From the NCBI GenBank assembly GCA_035495815.1, contig DATJFH010000073.1, positions 1 to 33,379 on the forward strand: a stretch of 33,379 bases of DNA, in the 5' to 3' direction. Made by a program: the position numbers and the translations under genes. How positions within the stretch are numbered: position 1 is the first letter of the stretch; the number at the start of each line of letters is the position of its first letter. Below are positions 1 to 7,055 of the stretch, piece by piece. This DNA is from DATJFH01 sp035495815 (GTDB lineage Bacteria; Acidobacteriota; Terriglobia; Bryobacterales; Bryobacteraceae). The notes under the pieces were generated by a model. It was not told where the DNA came from, ran no database searches, and was given only the letters and a program-made list of their open reading frames with translations.

Positions 1-535
1 TGCCCGGATGAGCCCCCGCCCTGTTTGAGCTCACGTCGATCCTGGTTGTGTAGCCGGCTTTTTTCATCTCCTCGACGAGCTTCCAGAGCGTGCCGGACGG
101 CGCGTCTTTCTTGGCCGAATGATGAATCTCGTACGCCCACGCCTGGTAAGCCGGCTCGCCGGACATCAGCTTCGCCGCGTCCGATACCAGGCGGAAAAAA
201 GCGTTGACTCCGATGGAAAAATTCGGACTCCAGACCAACCCCGTGCCGTTCTTCGCGATGACTCCGCGCACGTGATCCAGATGCTCGAACCAGCCCGTGG
301 TGCCGACCACGAGGTTGACGCCCAGCGCCGAGATCCGCTCGATGTTCTCGACCGCCGCCGAGGGAATCGAAAAGTCGATGGCCACGTCGACCCTCCGGAA
401 GTTGTCTTTCGTGACCCCCTCGAAATTCGTATTGTTGAATTCGTCCAGCTTCAGCGTCACCTGGTCGCCCTGCTGGGGCGCGAGCTCTTCGAGGAGCTTG
501 CCCATCTTGCCGTATCCGATAAGAGCAATATTCAC
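1..535 (-). CDS. dapB: 4-hydroxy-tetrahydrodipicolinate reductase, partial (C-terminus beyond window)
   Basis: DapB reduces the DapA product to tetrahydrodipicolinate with NAD(P)H, in the cytoplasm, on the way to diaminopimelate and lysine. About 178 residues are visible before the window edge. The N-terminus shows the Rossmann glycine motif GYGKMG at residues 7-12. Further in come VVGTTGW and SPNFSIGVN, then the catalytic segment HHSAKKDAPSGT, which is the signature of the family. The start is taken as GTG at 535 because it is the first in-frame start before the Rossmann motif. It overlaps the lysC stop as GTGA, so translation is probably coupled. Codon use and orientation match the upstream lysC, asd and M20 genes, so it is the fourth gene of the operon. 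The family is about 270 residues long, so roughly a third is missing to the left. Confidence 0.95.
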   Translation of the reverse strand, partial: MNIALIGYGKMGKLLEELAPQQGDQVTLKLDEFNNTNFEGVTKDNFRRVDVAIDFSIPSAAVENIERISALGVNLVVGTTGWFEHLDHVRGVIAKNGTGLVWSPNFSIGVNAFFRLVSDAAKLMSGEPAYQAWAYEIHHSAKKDAPSGTLWKLVEEMKKAGYTTRIDVSSNRAGAHPG

Positions 536-1914
536 GCCACTGCCGCCTCAAAGACATTCTCGTCGAGCCGGGTGAAGAACTCCCGATGCAGCGCGCCGAC
601 CGCGCCGGCGAGGTCCGCCTCCGCCACCACCAGGCTCAGGTTCAGCAGCGAAGCGCCCTGCGAGATCATCCGGATATTGGTCCCGTTCAACGCGCCGAAT
701 ACTCGCGCCGCCACGCCCGGCGTGTAGCGGATGTTCTCGCCCACCAGGCACACGATCGCCTGGTGATCCTCGATCGAGACGTCTGAAAACTCGCGCAGTT
801 CCCGGCAGATCGCATCCAGCCCGCCGGTGTTGTCGATGGTGAGCGAGACGCTGACCTCCGATGTAGCCACCATATCCACCGCAGTCTCGTTGCGGTCGAA
901 GATCTCGAAGATCCGCCGCAGGAATCCGTGCGCCATCAGCATGCGCGTGGAGTGGATGTTGACCAGCGTGATCTTTCGCTTGCAGGCGATCGACTTGACC
1001 ACGTTGCCGCAGCGCACGGCTTCGGAGACGATGCGCGTGCCTTCCACTTCCGGCCGGCGCGAATTGAGAATCAGCACCGGAATATTCTTCTCGATTGCCG
1101 GAGCTACCGTGGCCGGATGCAGAACCTTGGCCCCGAAGTACGCCAGTTCGGCGGCTTCGGCGAATGAAATCGTCTTGACCCGGTGCCCGCCTTTGAAAAT
1201 CGTAGGATCGGCCGTGAGCATGCCGTCGACATCGGTCCAGATCTGGATCTCTTTCGCTCCGATTCCGGCCCCGACGATCGAGGCTGTGTAGTCGGAGCCA
1301 CCGCGGCCGAGCGTCGTGGTGACGCCGTCCTCGGCCGATCCGATGAAGCCGCCCATCACCACCACCTGGGTCGCGGCGATCGGTGGAATGGTTTTGTGAA
1401 GGCGGGCGTAGGTTTCAGCGAACAGCGGCGCCGCCTGAGTGTGGCGTTTGTCGGTGACGATCACCCGCCGCGCGTCGATGTGGGCGGTCTCCATTCCGAA
1501 GTGGCGGAAGGCCAGCGTGACGATGTAGCTCGAGAGCCGCTCGCCGTAGCTGGAGATGGCGTCGATCGAGCGCGGCGTCAACTCGCCCAGCACGGCCAGG
1601 CCCTTGACCAGCTCGGTCAGCTCCTGAAAGTGATCGTCCAGCGTGCGGTCGAGCTCGGCGCGATCCGCCAGCGGGACCACCTGCCGGGCCTCCCGCGAAT
1701 GGTAGGCGCGCAGATCGTGGATCTGGGCGATGTATTCGTCGCGCTTGCCGGCGATGGCCGAGGCGGCGATGGCGAGCAGCTTGTTGGTCGTCTTGCCCAT
1801 GGCGGAGACCACCACCACGGGCTTCAGTTCGGCGCGCGCTTTCACGATGGAAGCGACGCGCCCGATGGCGGCGGCGGATTCGACGGAGGTCCCTCCGAAT
1901 TTCATGACGATCAT
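532..1914 (-). CDS. lysC: aspartate kinase (monofunctional, with C-terminal ACT domains)
   Basis: Aspartokinase phosphorylates aspartate, the first step towards lysine, threonine, methionine and diaminopimelate. The 460-residue product begins MIVMKFGGTSV; KFGGTS at residues 5-10 is the family signature. The amino-acid-kinase domain continues with GRGGSDYTA and WTDVDGMLTADP, which bind aspartate and ATP. After about residue 310 come two ACT-type regulatory segments (from VNIHSTRM, and around IVCLVGENI), so feedback control by lysine or another end product is likely. Length and architecture fit the LysC/AK III monofunctional type (E. coli 449 residues), with no homoserine dehydrogenase fused. 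The start ATG at 1914 shares one base with the asd stop (TGATG). A second ATG lies three codons in and would also be acceptable. The 3' end overlaps the GTG of dapB. Confidence 0.96.
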   Translation of the reverse strand: MIVMKFGGTSVESAAAIGRVASIVKARAELKPVVVVSAMGKTTNKLLAIAASAIAGKRDEYIAQIHDLRAYHSREARQVVPLADRAELDRTLDDHFQELTELVKGLAVLGELTPRSIDAISSYGERLSSYIVTLAFRHFGMETAHIDARRVIVTDKRHTQAAPLFAETYARLHKTIPPIAATQVVVMGGFIGSAEDGVTTTLGRGGSDYTASIVGAGIGAKEIQIWTDVDGMLTADPTIFKGGHRVKTISFAEAAELAYFGAKVLHPATVAPAIEKNIPVLILNSRRPEVEGTRIVSEAVRCGNVVKSIACKRKITLVNIHSTRMLMAHGFLRRIFEIFDRNETAVDMVATSEVSVSLTIDNTGGLDAICRELREFSDVSIEDHQAIVCLVGENIRYTPGVAARVFGALNGTNIRMISQGASLLNLSLVVAEADLAGAVGALHREFFTRLDENVFEAAVA

Positions 1915-2966
1915 CAGTCGAGCAGCCCCTCGGAGTACATCAGTTCGGCGTTCAGCACGGCCGCCCCCGCCGCGCCGCGAACCGTGTTGTGGCCCAGCGC
2001 CACGAACTTGTAATCGAGAACCGGGCAGGCGCGCAGGCGTCCGACGAAGGCCGCCATGCCGCGCTCGCGCTCGGTGTCCTTGCGCGGCTGCGGCCGGTCG
2101 GCTTCCGTCATGAAGATGACCGGACGGCGCGGCGCGCTCGGCAGCTCGCGCTGCTGCGGCACGCTGGTGTAGTTGTCGAAAGCGGCGAGAACGTGGGCCT
2201 CGGATGGCTTGCCGGACAGCTCGACCGACACGGTGACGGTGTGGCCGTCCACCACCGGCACGCGGTTGCAATGAGCGCTGACGCGAGCGGCCAGCGGCTC
2301 GATGTGGTCCCCGGCATAGCTCCCGAGGATCTTCTGCGTCTCCTGCTGCATCTTCTCTTCTTCGCCGCCGATGAACGGGATCACGTTGGCGTTGATGTCC
2401 ATCGACGGCACGCCCGGATAGCCGGCGCCGGAGATGGCCTGCAGCGTGGTGGCGATTACCTTGGTGATGCCGAACTGTTTGAGCGGCGCCAGGCCCATGG
2501 TGAGAACAATGGTCGAGCAGTTGGGATTGGTGACGATCTGCCCCTTCCAGCCGCGCTGCTTCTGCTGGCCCGGGATCAGCTTCAGGTGTTCGTAGTTGAT
2601 CTCCGGCACGAGCAGAGGCACGTCGCGATCCATGCGGTGATTCCTCGAGTTCGACACCACCACGTGGCCCGCCTGCGCGAAAGCCTGTTCGATCTCGGTG
2701 GCGACCGAGGCGTCCATCGCCGAGAACATCAGCTTCGGCGCGCCCTCCGAAGGTTTCGATTCCTGCACCACTCGGTCGGCGACGCTCGAGGGAGTGGAGC
2801 CGTCGAGGTGCCACTTGGCCGCGTCGCGGTACTTCTTCCCCGCGGAGCGGTCGCTTGCGCCGAGCCATGTCAGATCGAACCACGGATGGCCCTGCAGGAA
2901 CTTGATGAAATGCTGGCCCACCATACCGGTGGCGCCCAAAACGCCGACCTCTATTCTTGTTTCCAT
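1914..2966 (-). CDS. asd: aspartate-semialdehyde dehydrogenase
   Basis: This enzyme reduces aspartyl phosphate to aspartate semialdehyde with NADPH, directly after LysC. The product is 350 residues. It opens with the NADP-binding motif GATGMVGQHF at residues 11-20. The active-site cysteine is C150 in TNPNCSTIV, and the catalytic histidine is probably H242 in VVDGHTV. The length and the motif spacing resemble the archaeal/fungal-type ASADH (about 350 residues) more than the E. coli enzyme; this subtype call is from memory of the family and not an alignment. The start ATG at 2966 was chosen because METRIEVGVLGATG gives the Rossmann strand right at the N-terminus; longer reading adds unrelated sequence. 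The first 16 bases overlap the 3' end of the upstream M20 peptidase gene. Confidence 0.95.
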   Translation of the reverse strand: METRIEVGVLGATGMVGQHFIKFLQGHPWFDLTWLGASDRSAGKKYRDAAKWHLDGSTPSSVADRVVQESKPSEGAPKLMFSAMDASVATEIEQAFAQAGHVVVSNSRNHRMDRDVPLLVPEINYEHLKLIPGQQKQRGWKGQIVTNPNCSTIVLTMGLAPLKQFGITKVIATTLQAISGAGYPGVPSMDINANVIPFIGGEEEKMQQETQKILGSYAGDHIEPLAARVSAHCNRVPVVDGHTVTVSVELSGKPSEAHVLAAFDNYTSVPQQRELPSAPRRPVIFMTEADRPQPRKDTERERGMAAFVGRLRACPVLDYKFVALGHNTVRGAAGAAVLNAELMYSEGLLD

Positions 2967-3964
2967 AAACTCCGTACCATCCGTTGATAAATCTGCACCG
3001 CGTCCACCAGTTGCTGTTTGGGCACACGCTCCTCGAGAGTGTGGGCCACGTGAATCGTTCCCGGACCGAACAGGAACGGCTGTCCCCATGCCGTTCCAAA
3101 GGCGGGTATATCCGTGGTGTAGGCGACCACGGTGGTTTCGAAACCGTCGAGCGCGCCCAGACGCAGCGCCGGAATCTCCAGGACCTCTTTGGCCTCGACG
3201 CGCCCCCGCGCCGCTGCCTGCAGCGCCTGCCGTGTGCCGGCCGAATCCCCCACCAGCCGGATGAGCAGCTCAGCCCGCGCTTCGTCCGGAATGATATTGG
3301 GCGCGCGGCCGCCGCTGACGGTCCCGATGTTGAGCGTGCTGGGGCCGAGCAGACTGTCCACGGGAAGGGGGATCTTGCGTACGTCAGCGAGCGTGTCGAG
3401 GAGCTTCTCGATCGCCGATTCACCCAGTTCCGGATACGCCGAGTGCGCCATCCGGCCGCGCGCGATCAGTTCGCAACGCAGCGCTCCCTTCGATCCGAGC
3501 GCCAGTTTGTTCTCCGTGGGCTCTCCGTTGATGATGAAGCGCGAGCCGCGGGGATTCCTGGCCGCGTGAAACGCGCCGGCGCTGTTGCGTTCCTCGCCGA
3601 CGACGAACAGCAGTCCCAGTCCGGTTTCACCCTGCTCGAGCAGCGCCTCGGCCGCCACGATCATGGAGGCGATGATTCCCTTGGTGTCGCAGGCGGCGCG
3701 GCCCCGGATGAACTCATCGTCCTCGCTCGAGGCGAAGAAGGGCGGCACGGTATCCATGTGGGTCGACAGCGTGACCACCGGCCGGTCGCCGAACTGGGCG
3801 AAGACGTTGAACCGTCGCGGCTCGACTTCCATGCGCTCGACGCGGCCGTGAAACCGGGCGGCGAGTCCGGACAGCCGGTCGTGAAGATACAGTCCCACGG
3901 CCTCTTCGTTGCCCGTAATGGACTCGATGTCCACCAGCGCGCGTGTGAGCTCGAATACGTTCAT
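2951..3964 (-). CDS. M20-family metallopeptidase/deacylase (DapE/ArgE/LysK-like)
   Basis: A 337-residue dinuclear-zinc hydrolase of the M20 family (ArgE/DapE/ACY1/CPG2). Visible ligands and catalytic residues are H69 and D71 in STHMDTVP, D93 in ACDTKG, the catalytic pair E124-E125 in VVGEERNS, E148 in NGEPTE, H174 in MAHSAYPE of the dimerisation lid, and H308 in VAHTLEE. It is the first gene of an operon with asd, lysC and dapB, and overlaps asd by 16 bases. That context favours a role as succinyl- or acetyl-diaminopimelate deacylase. The sequence alone does not separate DapE from ArgE, LysK or a general peptidase, so no symbol is given. The start ATG at 3964 is followed directly by a normal M20 N-terminus. 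No strong Shine-Dalgarno sequence precedes it. Confidence 0.9.
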   Translation of the reverse strand: MNVFELTRALVDIESITGNEEAVGLYLHDRLSGLAARFHGRVERMEVEPRRFNVFAQFGDRPVVTLSTHMDTVPPFFASSEDDEFIRGRAACDTKGIIASMIVAAEALLEQGETGLGLLFVVGEERNSAGAFHAARNPRGSRFIINGEPTENKLALGSKGALRCELIARGRMAHSAYPELGESAIEKLLDTLADVRKIPLPVDSLLGPSTLNIGTVSGGRAPNIIPDEARAELLIRLVGDSAGTRQALQAAARGRVEAKEVLEIPALRLGALDGFETTVVAYTTDIPAFGTAWGQPFLFGPGTIHVAHTLEERVPKQQLVDAVQIYQRMVRSLWKQE

Positions 3965-4475
3965 AATCCAATCGGGGGAGCGAAACGGGGAAGGAAGGAC
4001 ACGCGGAGACTGCAGGCGTGCTGCCGATCCCGATAGCGCTCCATCCGTCCCAATGAACCGGATGACAGTGGGCCGGTGTTAGCCGGACCCCCCAACCGCC
4101 GCGAAGTGAACTCGCCGCGACGATTTCGGCGGAAACTGCCCGGCCCCTTTCACCCGGAATCCGAAGATCATCGGAAAACGCTACCGGAGTACTGATGGCC
4201 GCCGCGCCTCTACCAGAAACAACAAGGATATCGGATTGGGTCAGGGGAGTCAAATCCGGCAACGCGCTGGAAATCGGCGAGGGGCACAGGATCTGCTGCT
4301 CTTGCCGCTGACGCTGCGCGTAACGGAGTTGGGACTCGTGCATGCCATCGCCGGGCTTGGCGCAGTGCATACCGGATCGACGGACAACTGCCGAAATCGA
4401 TCCTGGGCGCAAATCGCCAAGTGCGCTGATCTGGCGCAAGATGTGGGTGGCGAATCGCCTCGTCCATGTCGCGCA

Positions 4476-4508
4476 CCCGGGGCGGTCAGGCGCAACCTTC
4501 GCCCCGGG
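4476..4508 (+). repeat. GC-rich inverted repeat (9-bp perfect stem, 15-base loop)
   Basis: CCCGGGGCG at 4476-4484 is the exact reverse complement of CGCCCCGGG at 4500-4508, with 15 bases between. No T-run follows, so an intrinsic terminator is not well supported. It sits just upstream of the putative promoter at 4521 and could be an operator or simply a GC-rich coincidence. Confidence 0.45.
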
Positions 4509-4520
4509 GCTTAGGGCTGA

Positions 4521-4526
4521 TATACT
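4521..4526 (+). promoter_or_regulatory. putative -10 element for the exported dehydratase gene
   Basis: TATACT at 4521-4526 matches five of six bases of the sigma-70 -10 consensus. It lies 38 bases before the ATG at 4564 and is followed by a strong ribosome-binding site (GGGAGGGA, ending about three bases before the ATG). The -35 position 17 bases upstream (TTCGCC) is poor, so an activator or another sigma factor may be needed. This is prediction from sequence only. Confidence 0.4.
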
Positions 4527-4563
4527 TGCGGCTGTCGTTCACCTCATTCAGCGGGAGGGATTC

Positions 4564-5865
4564 ATGAACCGAAGACGTTTTCTTGGCCTGAGCGGGATAC
4601 TCTCGTCAGCCGCTTTCACTGCCGCCGCGCAGCAGCGGGGCGGACGCGACGGCATGACCCGGGGCGCGGTCGGCGAGCGGGGTCTGAAGCCGCTCAATGG
4701 CGGCAAGATCGGCAATACTCCGGCCATGAAAATCACCGATATCAAGACGTTCCTCGTCGGCGCCGGCGGACGCAACTGGGTCTATGTCAAAGTCCTCACC
4801 GACCAGGGCATTTACGGCATCGGGGAAGCCTATTCCGCCGGACCCGATGAGGCCACCGTAAAGGTAATCGAAGACTTCAAGTCATGGCTCATCGGCAATG
4901 ACCCCCGCAACGTGCAATATCTCTTTGACGTAATGTACAACACGACGCGCTTTCCCGGCGGCATCGTGGTGAATTCGGCCATGAGCGGCATCGAGCACGC
5001 CTTGTGGGACATTGCCGGCAAGTCCGCCGGAGTGCCCGTTTGGGCGCTGCTCGGCGGCCGCGTACGGAACAAAATCCGCGTCTACCAGAGCACCAGCGGC
5101 AAGACACCGCAGGAAGCGGGCGAAAACGCCCGGGCCATGATCGAGAAGTATGGCTATACCGCGCTGAAGATGGGAATCCAGGCGACCGGCGACATGCCGT
5201 ACAACAAGGCGACGCGCCTCAGCGCCGAGCACGTGCGGGCAGTGCGCGAGGCGGTAGGCCCCGATACCGACGTGGCCGTGGACGTGCACGCGAAGTTTTT
5301 CGAAGCCGAGCGGGCTATCCGGCTGGCGAAAGCCATCGAGCCGTACAATCCGCTCTGGATGGAGGAATCAGTCCGTCCGGAGAACTACGATGCCATGAAA
5401 AAAGTAGCCGACCACGTCAGCATCCCCCTGGCGAGCGGCGAGTCTAATTACGGCATCTACGAATTCAAACAGCTCATCGAGAGGCAGGCGCTCGACATCC
5501 TGCAGCCGGATGTCTGCTGCTGCGGCGGCGTGCTCACGATGAAGAAGATCGCGGCCATGGCGGAAGCGCAGTATATGATGATCGCGCCGCACAACCCCAT
5601 GAGCCCGCTGGCCACGGCGATCAACGTCCACTTCGCGGCCTCGACCTCGAATTTCCTGATCCTCGAGTACAGCGCTCCGGACTCGGGCGCGCGCAAGAAC
5701 GTCCTGAAGGAGCCGTTGATGGTCAACAAGGACGGCTATGTGGACATCCCCAACAAGCCCGGCTGGGGAATGGAGCTGAACGAGGAAGCCTTCAAGAGCA
5801 TGCCTCCCGCGCCCTGGCGGCGCGGCACCAACTTCCATGCCGACGGCTCGCCCTACTTCCAATAA
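4564..5865 (+). CDS. Tat-exported enolase-superfamily sugar-acid dehydratase (galactonate dehydratase-like)
   Basis: The 433-residue protein has an N-terminal twin-arginine signal, MNRRRFLGLSG followed by an Ala-rich stretch ending near AAAQQ, so export across the inner membrane is predicted. The mature part is a mandelate-racemase/muconate-lactonising-type enolase fold starting near MKITDIKTF (residue 55). Predicted metal ligands are D240 (VDVHAKF), E267 (WMEES) and E293 (SGESN). H242 and H343 (APHNP) sit where the two catalytic histidines of E. coli galactonate dehydratase (DgoD) lie, so it resembles the DgoD subgroup. The substrate is not proven. The start ATG 4564 is supported by a GGGAGGGA Shine-Dalgarno sequence. 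Reading further upstream would bury the signal peptide. The next gene follows after 19 bases and is also exported. Export is unusual for this family, whose characterised members act in the cytoplasm. Confidence 0.9.
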   Translation: MNRRRFLGLSGILSSAAFTAAAQQRGGRDGMTRGAVGERGLKPLNGGKIGNTPAMKITDIKTFLVGAGGRNWVYVKVLTDQGIYGIGEAYSAGPDEATVKVIEDFKSWLIGNDPRNVQYLFDVMYNTTRFPGGIVVNSAMSGIEHALWDIAGKSAGVPVWALLGGRVRNKIRVYQSTSGKTPQEAGENARAMIEKYGYTALKMGIQATGDMPYNKATRLSAEHVRAVREAVGPDTDVAVDVHAKFFEAERAIRLAKAIEPYNPLWMEESVRPENYDAMKKVADHVSIPLASGESNYGIYEFKQLIERQALDILQPDVCCCGGVLTMKKIAAMAEAQYMMIAPHNPMSPLATAINVHFAASTSNFLILEYSAPDSGARKNVLKEPLMVNKDGYVDIPNKPGWGMELNEEAFKSMPPAPWRRGTNFHADGSPYFQ

Positions 5866-5884
5866 ACTGAAGGAAGGTGAATCC

Positions 5885-6214
5885 ATGAAAAAACAGATCG
5901 CGATCGGAATATGCGCGGCCGGCTTGCTGCTGGCGGCTGGAGAGAAACAGAAGTTCACCGGTGTGATCACCGACAGCGCCTGCGCCACCGCCAACCACAA
6001 GTCCATGCAGATGGGCCCAACCGATGCCAAATGCGTGACCGAGTGCGTAAAAGGCATGGGAGCGAAGTACGCTCTCTATGACGGGAAAGCGACCTATACG
6101 CTGAGCGACCATAAGGATCTGGAGAAGTTCGCGGCCAAGAAAGTGACCGTAACCGGGACGCTGGACGGCGCAGGCAAGACCCTCCACGTTGACTCGATCG
6201 CCGCGGCTAAGTGA
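5885..6214 (+). CDS. small secreted protein with conserved-looking Cys residues, function unknown
   Basis: A 109-residue protein beginning MKKQIAIGICAAGLLLAAG, a clear signal peptide with cleavage probably near residue 19. The mature part is a single small beta-rich domain: FTGVITDSACA, a middle section with H38, M41, M43, C50 and C54, then VTVTGTLDGAGKTLHVDSI. C33, H38, C50 and C54 could form disulfides or bind a metal. I do not recognise a characterised family; similar short proteins opening with GVITDS-Cys seem common in acidobacteria, by memory only. The start ATG 5885 has a GGAAGG ribosome-binding site about seven bases upstream. It lies 19 bases after the exported dehydratase gene and its stop shares one base with the next ATG (TGATG), so the three genes form a translationally coupled unit. 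Confidence 0.75.
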   Translation: MKKQIAIGICAAGLLLAAGEKQKFTGVITDSACATANHKSMQMGPTDAKCVTECVKGMGAKYALYDGKATYTLSDHKDLEKFAAKKVTVTGTLDGAGKTLHVDSIAAAK

Positions 6215-7040
6215 TGGAAATGTATCGTTGCTTCTGCGCGCTGGTTCTGGCCGGGGCCGCCCTTGCGGCCGATTGGAGGAAGGACGCGGTGTTCCGCGCG
6301 ACTTTCGACGGCTCGCTCGACGCGCGGATCGCGAAGGGCGATCCCAAGATCTACGCCGCGCCGGCCTACAAGGAACAGGCCGCCGCCCAGCCGGGTCTGG
6401 ACGGGTCGGATATCGTCCGGCACGCCAAAGGCGAAGGCCGCTCCGGCGACGCGTTGCGCTTCACGAAGAAGAACACGCGGGCGCTTTTTTACAAAGGGCA
6501 GGGCAATGTTCCGTTCGACCCGAAGAACTGGTCGGGAACCATCAGCTACTGGCTGCAACTCGATCCGGAGCAGGACCTGGAGCCCGGGTTCTGCGATCCC
6601 ATCCAGGTAACTGACAAAGCCTTCAACGACTCGGCAATCTGGACCGACTTCACGAAGGACGACAAGCCGCGCCACTTCCGGCTGGGCGTCTTTGGCGCGC
6701 TGGCCTCCTGGAATCCGTCCAACCTGGCCCCTGACAAGAACCCGGATTTTAACAATCGGCTGGTCGTGGTGAAGCGTTCACCGTTTGGGCGCGGCCGCTG
6801 GACTCACGTCGCCATCGCCTATACGGGTCTGGGGAGCGGAGCCGGCGAGGCGAAACTCTACCTGGACGGAAAACTTCAGGGCGTGACCCCAAAATCACGG
6901 AACCGTTCAGCTGGGATCTCACCAAAGGCGCCATCCGGCTGGGAGTCAATTACGTCGGCCTGATGGACGATGTAGCAATCTTCCGCCGCGCTCTCAGCGA
7001 CCGGGAGATCAGGGCGCTGGCGAAAGCCCGGAACTGGTAG
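6214..7040 (+). pseudogene. secreted LamG/concanavalin-like protein interrupted by a -1-base frameshift
   Basis: The frame opens MEMYRCFCALVLAGAALAADW, a signal peptide. It continues as a beta-sandwich-like protein (VFRATFDGSLDA, SGTISYWLQLDPE, GRWTHVAIAYTG, AKLYLDGKLQGVTP) typical of LamG/jelly-roll concanavalin-fold domains. After GVTPK the reading frame goes wrong and stops at 6963. The other frame immediately gives the expected ending: ITEPFSWDLTKGAIRLG, then NYVGLMDDVAIFRRALSDRE, and stops at TAG 7040. Restoring one base in the CCCCAAAA tract at about 6887-6894 would rebuild a 275-residue protein. This is therefore either a recent inactivation, a sequencing or assembly error, or phase variation at a short homopolymer. 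Its start overlaps the stop of the preceding small secreted protein. A carbohydrate-binding role is plausible but unproven. Confidence 0.75.
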
Positions 7041-7055
7041 AGCTGCCGTCCGGGT

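Larger units (their letters stand above)
3965..4563. other. 599-base intergenic region between divergent operons
   Basis: No convincing protein gene is visible here on either strand. The open frames present have proline/arginine-rich, low-quality translations without family motifs. The left end should hold the promoter of the M20-asd-lysC-dapB operon (minus strand), but no clear -35/-10 pair could be picked. The right end holds a GC-rich hairpin (4476-4508) and a likely promoter (about 4521) for the exported dehydratase gene. The space in front of a lysine operon could host a leader regulatory RNA, but no lysine riboswitch or T-box was recognised. Confidence 0.6.

Noticed and set aside
3714..4439. 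A 241-codon open frame on the minus strand across the lysine-operon upstream gap
   Set aside because: Its first part has no family motif and the rest lies in the wrong frame of the M20 peptidase gene. GC-rich DNA gives such frames by chance.
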